IMG/VR virus record: IMGVR_UViG_3300031772_005039 | Span: 1 to 34,954 of that record | Source of the DNA: a virus | Strand: one strand, 5' to 3' | Length of the DNA: 34,954 nt | Shown here: one piece after another, positions 17,326 through 23,892 of the stretch | Numbering within the stretch: position 1 is the stretch's first letter | Layout: each line of letters starts with the position of its first letter | Notes under the pieces: generated by a model | Database searches by the model: none | What the model saw: only the letters and a program-made list of their open reading frames with translations | What the model was told of the DNA's origin: nothing | Program-made: the position numbers and the translations under genes

Positions 17326-17333
17326 TATAAATG
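17326..17333 (+). promoter_or_regulatory. Late-promoter-like TATAAATG
   Basis: TATAAATG differs by one base from the T4 late promoter TATAAATA. It is about 110 bases upstream of the small basic protein gene and in the right orientation and distance to start a message carrying the downstream hairpin. AT-rich chance matches are possible. Confidence 0.3.
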
Positions 17334-17385
17334 AGATTTATATTTAAAATATGAAACAATACGAATTGTAGATTTTTGCTCGTGG

Positions 17386-17443
17386 TCCTCCGTACATAAC
17401 ACATTCAATAAATGTTTGTGTTACTAAGTTACTTTATGGAGGA
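17386..17443 (+). promoter_or_regulatory. Hairpin masking the Shine-Dalgarno sequence
   Basis: TCCTCC (17386-17391) is exactly complementary to the SD GGAGGA (17438-17443), which lies three bases from ATG 17447. Pairing extends inward through G-U, T-A and A-T to 17394/17435, giving nine pairs. A second stem, TAACACA (17397-17403) with TGTGTTA (17417-17423), caps it with a 13-base loop. A direct repeat GTTACT-AA-GTTACT lies at 17420-17433. In the RNA this would hide the ribosome site until opened by temperature, a protein or a ligand. It is a prediction from pairing only. Confidence 0.65.
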
Positions 17444-17446
17444 TAT

Positions 17447-17845
17447 ATGAATATTAATTTACAAATGTTACGTGCAAAAATTCGTGGATTTCAGGTTACA
17501 AGCGAAACAATTCGTAAAAAGATCAATAAAACGTCTAGGAAAACTAGACATGATCTTTGGAATAAAAAGAGAATATTAGGAAATTATTGTAGAAGTCATT
17601 TAATCGCTTATGGTTTATTACGAAATATTTCATATGATAAAATTGAAAAACATTCGTTGAACAATAAACCAGATTTTGTTAAAATTCTATCAATTGTTAT
17701 AGAACACACACCATGGCCACACAACACAAGCGAATTAAGAAATTGCACACATCTACGCGATCTAGAAAATCGCATGATAGAAAAATACCAATACCAAAAA
17801 TCAAAAAGCCCACAAAAAGCCCCCGAAAAAGGCGAAAAATTATGA
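17447..17845 (+). CDS. Small basic protein, hairpin-controlled
   Basis: A 132-residue, strongly basic protein with many Lys, Arg and His, mostly helical up to about 100, then a Lys/Pro-rich tail (SKSPQKAPEKGEKL). The basic N-terminal half (RKKINKTSRKTRHDLWNKKR, about 23-42) suggests binding of RNA or DNA. No known family is recognised. It has one of the strongest SDs in the window, GGAGGA, placed inside a predicted hairpin. Its stop overlaps the PTH2-like start as ATGA, so it would be coupled with that gene. An RNA-binding autoregulator is one possibility. Confidence 0.7.
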   Translation: MNINLQMLRAKIRGFQVTSETIRKKINKTSRKTRHDLWNKKRILGNYCRSHLIAYGLLRNISYDKIEKHSLNNKPDFVKILSIVIEHTPWPHNTSELRNCTHLRDLENRMIEKYQYQKSKSPQKAPEKGEKL

Positions 17846-18195
17846 CCGGTGTAAACCATCAAATAAAATTAGGAGATAAACTCTACCTTATCACAAGGCG
17901 CGATATACCGCCCGGATATCAGGCTGTTCAATCTTGCCACGCTATCCGCCAGTTTATCCAAGATCATCCAGAAATCGATAGTGATTGGTTTAAATCTTCA
18001 AATTATTTAGCGTTGCTTTCAGTTGAAGATGAAATTGAATTAATGAGATTAATAGTGGGTGCAAATGATAAAAATCTTCGTTGGTCGGCTTTTCATGAAC
18101 CCGACGTCGGGGGGAAAATAACGGCAATTGCAATTGAACCTCACCCAAAAACAGTAGATTTATGTAAATTTTTACCATTGGCATTAAGTGAATAA
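17842..18195 (+). CDS. Peptidyl-tRNA hydrolase 2 (PTH2)-like protein
   Basis: A 117-residue protein of the PTH2 size (about 115). KLYLITRRDIPPGYQAVQSCHA (about 13-34) matches the core K-x-R-D...GK-x-AAQ-x-HA region, and EPDVGGKITAIAI (about 86-98) matches the D-x-G-x-T strand that ends the domain. PTH2 enzymes release peptides from peptidyl-tRNA and so recycle tRNAs from stalled translation. The frame reaches back to ATG 17713, but the ATG at 17842, overlapping the upstream stop, gives the normal domain length and is preferred. A tRNA gene lies ten bases downstream. Confidence 0.8.
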   Translation: MTGVNHQIKLGDKLYLITRRDIPPGYQAVQSCHAIRQFIQDHPEIDSDWFKSSNYLALLSVEDEIELMRLIVGANDKNLRWSAFHEPDVGGKITAIAIEPHPKTVDLCKFLPLALSE

Positions 18196-18205
18196 ATAGA
18201 AACTC

Positions 18206-18280
18206 GACCTCGTAACTCAATAGTAGAGTGACTGATTCTAAACCAGAAAGTTGCGGGTGCGAATCCCGCCGAGGTCTCCA
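18206..18280 (+). tRNA. tRNA, anticodon CUA (probable amber suppressor)
   Basis: A 75-base cloverleaf. The acceptor GACCTCG/CGAGGTC is perfect, discriminator U, CCA encoded. The D stem is ACTC/GAGT with a short loop that lacks the usual GG. The T stem is GCGGG/CCCGC with loop TGCGAAT, where position 55 is G instead of U. The anticodon loop is TTCTAAA, reading CUA. The anticodon stem has only three Watson-Crick pairs (C-G, T-A, G-C) flanked by A-A and A-C mismatches. Other registers give no pairing, so CUA, decoding UAG, is the best reading. The weak stem makes activity uncertain; identity is unknown. Confidence 0.72.
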
Positions 18281-18292
18281 AAGAAAGTTAAT

Positions 18293-18694
18293 ATGATATA
18301 TTATATTTGTGAAAATTGTGGAAAAAGAATAAATGAAACAGAAATTGAGGAAAGCCAATTTCCGGAGTCTTTCGCCAGACCTAAAGAAATTGAAGCAATT
18401 AAGAATTATCATTTAAAAAAGAAAAATGAATTAGATCATCCCTCAATAGAGATTACTAATGATGATAAAACAATTAGTTTAATTAGTTTTAATCCCCCAC
18501 TTACTGATTTTCCTATAATTAAATTTCATACGAAATATGATTATGTATTTTCTCAATATAAAAAACTAGCATGTTATCCACTACACGTTGAAAACGAGCA
18601 AGAAAGATTTATTAGTTGGCTTGGAGGTGATTTTGAACTACCTAAGAAAAGTGTAGTAAAATATCCTTATGACCCATACAGAAGATATAAGTAA
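18293..18694 (+). CDS. Small hypothetical protein with one CxxC
   Basis: About 133 residues from ATG 18293; a TTG at 18251 is in frame but lies inside the tRNA, so it is rejected. The N terminus has MIYYICENCGKRI, a CxxC knuckle that might bind zinc with ligands not visible here. The rest is mixed and rich in Lys, Glu and aromatic residues, with several Pro near the end. No family is recognised. It overlaps the nuclease gene by 26 bases and is likely made from the same message. Confidence 0.6.
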   Translation: MIYYICENCGKRINETEIEESQFPESFARPKEIEAIKNYHLKKKNELDHPSIEITNDDKTISLISFNPPLTDFPIIKFHTKYDYVFSQYKKLACYPLHVENEQERFISWLGGDFELPKKSVVKYPYDPYRRYK

Positions 18695-19505
18695 TAAACC
18701 ACCACTTGCGAAGTTTGAAAATTTACCAACAGGTAAACCACATATTTCATTTTCAGAAATGCGAGATTGGGTTGAATGTTCGTATCGACATAAACAAAAA
18801 CACGTTAATAAAATTAATTTATCCCGCCCAGGTCAAGCACTTGATTTTGGAACGGCGATCCACGCATCCTGTGAATCGTTCCTCAGGACAAGGACTATGG
18901 ATAGTTCAATTGCTCATGAACATCTTAAAAAAGCTTGGGTCACCCATAAGGGAAATCCGGGATTCGAGCCTGAAATGTTACAAATATGTATTGATGAAGC
19001 AACGGCGATCTTGTTAGACGTCCCACCGTTCATGGATGAAAATTTTCCAAATTGGGAATATGTCGACGCCGAACATTTATTATATGAACCAATTGAAAAT
19101 CATGCTCATGCATTTAAAGGATTTATTGATGGTATTATAAAAACGACCAATAAAGAAAAACAACTTTATTGGTTAATAGATTGGAAAACCACCAATAGTT
19201 ACTGGCCCGCAAATAAAAAATCTGATCCAAATGTCACTGGACAATTAGTTCTTTATAAGAATTATTGGTCAAAGAAAATGAATATTAGTTTTAAAGAAAT
19301 TAGATGTGCATTCGTTTTATTAAAAAGAAAAGCAAAACCAGGACGCCATTGTGAGATAGTAACCGTGTCAGTTGGTGATGTAACACAAAAACGACACTTA
19401 AAAATTGTGGGTAATATGTTAGCAAGTGTTAAACGTGGATTCGCTATCAAGAATAGAGATTCATGTAAATGGTGTGAATTAAAAAATACAGAACATTGCA
19501 CGTGA
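18669..19505 (+). CDS. PD-(D/E)XK nuclease, Cas4/RecB-like
   Basis: A 278-residue exonuclease-like protein. The motif order fits the family: GTAIH (61-65), E135, GFIDG with D154, WLIDWKT (D171-x-K173) and Q192 in GQLVLY. Residues C37 and CKWC...C (266, 269, 277) are placed like the four cysteines of the Fe-S cluster in Cas4 and AddB nucleases. It probably cuts DNA during replication, recombination or host DNA breakdown. There is no CRISPR array in the window, so it is not a Cas4 acquisition gene in context. The start overlaps the previous gene. Confidence 0.82.
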   Translation: MTHTEDISNKPPLAKFENLPTGKPHISFSEMRDWVECSYRHKQKHVNKINLSRPGQALDFGTAIHASCESFLRTRTMDSSIAHEHLKKAWVTHKGNPGFEPEMLQICIDEATAILLDVPPFMDENFPNWEYVDAEHLLYEPIENHAHAFKGFIDGIIKTTNKEKQLYWLIDWKTTNSYWPANKKSDPNVTGQLVLYKNYWSKKMNISFKEIRCAFVLLKRKAKPGRHCEIVTVSVGDVTQKRHLKIVGNMLASVKRGFAIKNRDSCKWCELKNTEHCT

Positions 19506-19515
19506 TTAGAAAAGT

Positions 19516-19863
19516 ATGAAACTTAAAAAACATGAAATTGCAAGATTTGCCTCAAAAATAAACACTAACGTTGTTGGAGGATTTGGAAAATTGTTATCAT
19601 ACGTTAGTAAAATTCATAATAACATAATATTTTTGACGTATGTAGATATACGACATGGACAAAATAGTAAACAATATATGAATAATGGGTTTAAATTAAT
19701 TAATAAAACAGCGCCGCGTTTTTGGTGGACTGATACAAATAAAAGATATGATCGATTTTCAATTAGGGCTACAAAAGACAACACAGAAGCCGAAAATTCA
19801 GTTATTAAAAGAAAACTAAAAATCTGGGGTGTGTCAAATTTAATTTTTGAGAAAATAATATGA
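19516..19863 (+). CDS. Hef-like homing endonuclease C-terminal fragment
   Basis: A 115-residue protein resembling the C-terminal half of Hef/Vsr-type homing endonucleases: FASKINTNVVGGFGKLL (about 11-27), a TYVDIRHGQNSKQY strand (about 41-54), GFKLINKTAPRFWW (about 58-71), a basic RYDRF strand (about 77-81) and the closing GVSNLIFEK (about 105-113), in the order expected. The N-terminal catalytic part of the family is missing. It could be a stand-alone DNA-binding domain or a decayed selfish element. It ends with an ATGA overlap with the next GT gene. Confidence 0.6.
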   Translation: MKLKKHEIARFASKINTNVVGGFGKLLSYVSKIHNNIIFLTYVDIRHGQNSKQYMNNGFKLINKTAPRFWWTDTNKRYDRFSIRATKDNTEAENSVIKRKLKIWGVSNLIFEKII

Positions 19864-21119
19864 TTGAAAAGAAAAAGAAAATACTGTTATTAAGTGACCA
19901 TGCCTTGAGTACAAGCGGCGTCGGGACACAAGCTCGTTGGTTAATTAATGGTCTTGTTGAAACCGGAAAGTATAGTTTTTTTTGCTTTGGTGGGGCAATA
20001 TCACATGAATCATATGATATCATAAACGTTAATCCTGATTTTATTATTAAACCTACAAAGGGATTTGGTGATAAATCTTTATTGAGAACTGTTCTTGCGC
20101 AAATTAAACCTGATGCATTGATGCTTTTTACTGACCCAAGATTTTTTGTGTGGGTATGGGAAATGGCCGACGAAATTAATCAGATCTGTCCAATAGTTTA
20201 TTGGCACCTTTGGGATAACCCACCAGTCCCCAAATTTAATGATGTTCTTTACGAATCAACACAAGCAATTAATTGTATCAATTGGCCAACGTATGAAATG
20301 CTCAAAGAAAGATTTCCTCAACCTGGAAAAGTGGGATATATTCCACACGGTGTCCCAGACGCCCTCTATAAACCAATTCCAGATGATGAAATTCTTAAAT
20401 TTCGAAAAGAGTTATTAGGTAAAGATAAGTTTGATGATTTTATAGCACTATATGTTGGCCGAAATGCCCGCCGCAAATGTGTGAGTGATATATTGATGTC
20501 ATGGAAAATGTTTGTACAAGAACTAGAGCAAAAATATGGTCATAAAAAAGCAACATTAATACTTCATACAGATCCACTTGATCCTGAAGGTCCAAATTTA
20601 CACCACGTCGTTGAAATGTTAGGTATAGAAAATAATATTGTTTTCTCTAAAGACAGAACCGGGTTTAATGAGATGCGAACAATTTATAACGTCTCAGACG
20701 TTATTATTAACTCAAGTTCAAATGAGGGATTTGGTCTACCGGTTCTCGAAGGTAAGATGTGTGGGATTCCGTCAATCGCAATTAAAACCGGGGGACTAAC
20801 AAGACAAATTGTTGATCATGAAACAGGCGAAGAGTATGGCGTCGCGATGACACCTGACGTTAGAACAATTGTTGGTAATCAATCAATTCCATATATTTTT
20901 GAAGATTATGTTTCACATGAAACACGCACACAAGCATTTATGAAAATGTATGAAATGGGAAGCGAAAAACGAAAAGAATTAGGAAAAAGAGCGCTCACTC
21001 ACGCTCAAAAACATTATAATTTATCTACTGTTATAAGTGACTGGGATAAATCATTAGAAAAAACATGTAATGATTGGGAACTCTCACCTGAAAAGAAATG
21101 GAGTTTGGTGGAAGTATGA
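19860..21119 (+). CDS. GT4-family (GT-B fold) glycosyltransferase
   Basis: A 419-residue GT4 enzyme, the longest here. STSGVGTQARWL (about 17-28) is the N-terminal glycine loop. YVGRNARRKC (about 198-207) places the basic donor-phosphate residues. NEGFGLPVLEGKMCGIPSIA (about 288-307) is the EX7E donor block. The C-terminal helix then returns to the first domain as usual. It is cytoplasmic, with no membrane segment. It lies next to a second GT4 enzyme and away from the main glycan region, so it may form a two-enzyme pair with it. Confidence 0.9.
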   Translation: MIEKKKKILLLSDHALSTSGVGTQARWLINGLVETGKYSFFCFGGAISHESYDIINVNPDFIIKPTKGFGDKSLLRTVLAQIKPDALMLFTDPRFFVWVWEMADEINQICPIVYWHLWDNPPVPKFNDVLYESTQAINCINWPTYEMLKERFPQPGKVGYIPHGVPDALYKPIPDDEILKFRKELLGKDKFDDFIALYVGRNARRKCVSDILMSWKMFVQELEQKYGHKKATLILHTDPLDPEGPNLHHVVEMLGIENNIVFSKDRTGFNEMRTIYNVSDVIINSSSNEGFGLPVLEGKMCGIPSIAIKTGGLTRQIVDHETGEEYGVAMTPDVRTIVGNQSIPYIFEDYVSHETRTQAFMKMYEMGSEKRKELGKRALTHAQKHYNLSTVISDWDKSLEKTCNDWELSPEKKWSLVEV

Positions 21120-22285
21120 AAAAAGTACTACTTAGGGCTCCCGTTTTATCAAAATCCGGTTACGGCGTTCACGCCAGACAAATCGCTAGATGGTTATTGT
21201 CTAGGCCTGACTTAAATGTAGAATTTCAAATATTACCTTGGGGCGACACATCTTGGGAAATAAACCCAGATTCTCATGATGGTCTCATTAGAGAAATGAT
21301 GACGCATAGTACTGATCCTACAAAAAATAACACCAAGTATGACATTTCATTTCAATTACAACTTCCCAATGAATGGGATTCCACTATTGCAAACTACAAC
21401 GTTGGAATGTCAGCTATGGTTGAAACTGATAAATGCAATCCTGGCTGGTGCATTGCTGCAAATAAAATGAACATGATAATTGTTCCATCAAAACATGCGG
21501 CATCATGTTTAACAAACTCTGGGGATGTCACAGTCCCAGTTCATATTGTTCCGGAGGCATACTCTGATGCATTTTCAAAAAATGATCAAAACTTGTTGCT
21601 TCCTTCATTGCAAACACCATTTAATTTTTTGATTTTTGGTCAACTAACAGGCAATAATCCCAATAATGATAGAAAGAATATTTTCTATACAATAAAATGG
21701 TTATGTGAAGCTTTCAAAAATGATCCCGATGTGGGAATTGTTGTAAAAACCAATTTAGGAAAAAGTACAAAAATTGATAAACGAATTGTTACACAATTAA
21801 TAACGAATGTTGCCATTGAATCAAGACAAAAAAATATCAATCCAAAAATTCATTTATTACATGGTGATATGTCAGATGAGGAAGTTTCATCTTTATATAC
21901 GCACCCTCAAATAAAATGTTTAGTTTCACTTACAAGGGGTGAAGGATTTGGTTTACCTTTGCTCGAGGCCGCAACGTGCGGATTACCAGTAATAGTCCCA
22001 TCTTGGTCTGGCCACACTGATTTTTTAAAGCATGGTAAGTTTATAGATATTTTTTATCAACTTGATAATGTTCATCAAACAAGAATAGACAATGCGATTT
22101 TTATGTCCGGCGCGAAATGGGCAAATGCAAATGAGGATGATTTTAAAAAGAAAGTATTAAAATTTAAAAACAATCCTACGATCCCAAAACAATGGGCCCT
22201 TGACTTAAAAACAAAATTACTTTCACTATATAGTTTTGAATCAATATCTAAACAATATAGTGATCTTATGAAAGACGTATTATGA
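21116..22285 (+). CDS. GT4-family (GT-B fold) glycosyltransferase
   Basis: About 389 residues from ATG 21116, which overlaps the upstream stop; ATG 21098 is also in frame but leaves a longer overlap. SKSGYGVHARQIARWL (about 13-28) resembles the donor loop of the previous gene, and GEGFGLPLLEAATCGLPVIV (about 275-294) is the donor block. The two adjacent enzymes share the same general plan, so they may come from an old duplication. No membrane segments. The acceptor is unknown. Confidence 0.9.
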   Translation: MKKVLLRAPVLSKSGYGVHARQIARWLLSRPDLNVEFQILPWGDTSWEINPDSHDGLIREMMTHSTDPTKNNTKYDISFQLQLPNEWDSTIANYNVGMSAMVETDKCNPGWCIAANKMNMIIVPSKHAASCLTNSGDVTVPVHIVPEAYSDAFSKNDQNLLLPSLQTPFNFLIFGQLTGNNPNNDRKNIFYTIKWLCEAFKNDPDVGIVVKTNLGKSTKIDKRIVTQLITNVAIESRQKNINPKIHLLHGDMSDEEVSSLYTHPQIKCLVSLTRGEGFGLPLLEAATCGLPVIVPSWSGHTDFLKHGKFIDIFYQLDNVHQTRIDNAIFMSGAKWANANEDDFKKKVLKFKNNPTIPKQWALDLKTKLLSLYSFESISKQYSDLMKDVL

Positions 22286-22587
22286 TAGTCATATTATCAA
22301 TTTTGATATTAATATTAGTTGTTTGTTTGGTTTTAAGTGTGTATAGAAATATTCAATTAATGAATTCAATTGATGAGATTACAAACCAAATAGAAGAATC
22401 TCTTGATTTACTTGATACAATTTATGGTAGATTATATGATAAATCAAAAATTGAAGTTTATTCTGACGATTATATAATCAGAGAGATAGTTGGCGATATT
22501 AAGTTAGCAAGAGATACAGTTTTATTGGTTGCTACAAAACTTGTTTCATTTTCCGAAGATGAAGAAACGCCCGAGAGCATTAAATAA
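22282..22587 (+). CDS. Small membrane-anchored coiled-coil protein
   Basis: A 101-residue protein with a hydrophobic N-terminal segment (about 2-20, MIVILSILILILVVCLVLS), which should be a membrane anchor, then a helical region (about 25-60) likely to form a coiled coil. The C terminus is acidic. It overlaps its neighbours (ATGA upstream, one base downstream) and precedes the late sigma gene. Small one-anchor proteins are common near this position in T4-like phages; the function is not known. Confidence 0.65.
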   Translation: MIVILSILILILVVCLVLSVYRNIQLMNSIDEITNQIEESLDLLDTIYGRLYDKSKIEVYSDDYIIREIVGDIKLARDTVLLVATKLVSFSEDEETPESIK

Positions 22588-23462
22588 TGTTTAAAAGAAA
22601 AAAAATAATTGAAATACCAAATGGCGATGGCTCTCCGCCACCTAAAGTTCAACCAATTAAAAGGCGCCGAAGGGTAAGCAAAAAACACGTTGTAATTGAA
22701 CCAGTTGTTGTTATAGATCCAATTACAGGTGTCGAAACAATACAAATACCGGCCGAAACAAAACCTGAACCTAAATCAGTACGATTATATTTCCACGCTG
22801 GTACTCAAGCTGCGATTGTTGCATACCAAACAATGTCAGATCAAAAAGCACGCGAAAAGTTGTATGTTACGGAAATTATGCCAGCATTTGAAAAATTGGC
22901 AGAAAATCTAATTAATATTCATAAATTTACAAGTTTACATGATTCATTTGATGATCTTAAAAGTGATTGTGTATGTTTTTTATTTGAAACAATTAGAAAG
23001 TTCGACGCGTCACGCGGAACAAATGCCTTTTCATATTTTAACGTAGTTGCAAAAAATTGGTTAATTATAAAAACAAAACAACGTACACAAAAAATGCGAC
23101 GAAATGTTAGTTTAGATGATCCTAATTCTTTGTCAATTACTGAACATCAAATTGTTGAAGATCATTATTTAATTCCTTCACAAGAATCAATCCTAGAAAA
23201 GGAATATACTAATCATTTTATTCTTAAACTATTATATGAAATTCGTACAAAAGTAAAAACAGAAAATGAATTGGCATGTATTAATTCAATAGTAACTATT
23301 TTTGAAAATATTAATGAAGTTGATTTATTGAATAAATCGGCTGTCTTATTATATATGCGTGAACTTTCGGGACTAAGTCCAAAACAACTTACAACTACAA
23401 TGCAACTTGTGAAAAAGCATTATAAGAAACTCAAAGTTGATCCTAGATTTAAATTATTTTGA
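22587..23462 (+). CDS. T4 gp55-like late sigma factor
   Basis: A 291-residue protein with the region-2 layout of T4 gp55-type sigma factors. A helical region (about 90-138) with LAENLI and SDCVCFLFETIRKFD leads to FDASRGTNAFSYFNVVAKNW (about 138-157), the -10 recognition and polymerase-binding part, followed by a Lys/Arg-rich segment. Such factors direct host RNA polymerase to late promoters (TATAAATA in T4). It is longer than T4 gp55 (185 aa), with a basic, Pro-rich extension of about 70 residues at the N terminus. It sits directly upstream of the baseplate genes it would activate. Confidence 0.82.
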   Translation: MFKRKKIIEIPNGDGSPPPKVQPIKRRRRVSKKHVVIEPVVVIDPITGVETIQIPAETKPEPKSVRLYFHAGTQAAIVAYQTMSDQKAREKLYVTEIMPAFEKLAENLINIHKFTSLHDSFDDLKSDCVCFLFETIRKFDASRGTNAFSYFNVVAKNWLIIKTKQRTQKMRRNVSLDDPNSLSITEHQIVEDHYLIPSQESILEKEYTNHFILKLLYEIRTKVKTENELACINSIVTIFENINEVDLLNKSAVLLYMRELSGLSPKQLTTTMQLVKKHYKKLKVDPRFKLF

Positions 23463-23475
23463 AAGATAACTTATT

Positions 23476-23838
23476 ATGATAGAAGAAGAAGAAGAAAAAC
23501 ATCAACAAGAAATAAAGGAAAAAATTAAAGATTTTTCTTCTCTTTTGGCATCAATAGAAAATCTTGAAGATAAGAAAAAAAAACTGTGGACAGAAATTTA
23601 TGAAAATGCAATTACTGATAGACAAAATGCATATATGTTATTTGTTAAGTTGAGTAACATAATTGAAAATAAATCAACTGAATTTGCCGTCCACGGTAAA
23701 ACAATGACATCGTTTATTGAACGAATGGGAAAAGCCAATGATCAATTAATTAAATTAGCAGATTTAATTGCCAGCGCTGATCAAAAGAATGATAATTATA
23801 ATCCCGATGACTTATATGAAAAAATGAAAAAAAACTAA
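23476..23838 (+). CDS. Hypothetical charged coiled-coil protein
   Basis: A 120-residue, highly charged helical protein with an acidic N terminus (EEEEEKHQQE) and predicted coiled-coil (about 5-45). The second half contains AYMLFVKLS and MTSFIERMGKANDQLIKLADLI, helical segments of unknown role. It follows the sigma gene by 13 bases. A partner of the sigma factor or a packaging or scaffolding protein would fit the position, but no known family can be assigned. Confidence 0.6.
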   Translation: MIEEEEEKHQQEIKEKIKDFSSLLASIENLEDKKKKLWTEIYENAITDRQNAYMLFVKLSNIIENKSTEFAVHGKTMTSFIERMGKANDQLIKLADLIASADQKNDNYNPDDLYEKMKKN

Positions 23839-23892
23839 ATTCATATTTATTGGATTTTTTTTACGTTCAGCGGCTAATTTTACTACAAAGAC

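Noticed and set aside
17713-17841. Longer start for the PTH2-like gene
   Set aside because: It would add 43 Lys/Arg/Pro-rich residues in the frame overlapping the previous gene. The ATG at 17842 overlaps the upstream stop and gives the normal domain size.
18251-18292. Start of the CxxC protein inside the tRNA
   Set aside because: TTG 18251 lies in the tRNA T-arm region and would give a tail coded by tRNA sequence. ATG 18293 is used.
18669-19505. CRISPR-Cas locus around the Cas4-like nuclease
   Set aside because: No regularly spaced repeats, leader or other cas gene was found on either strand.
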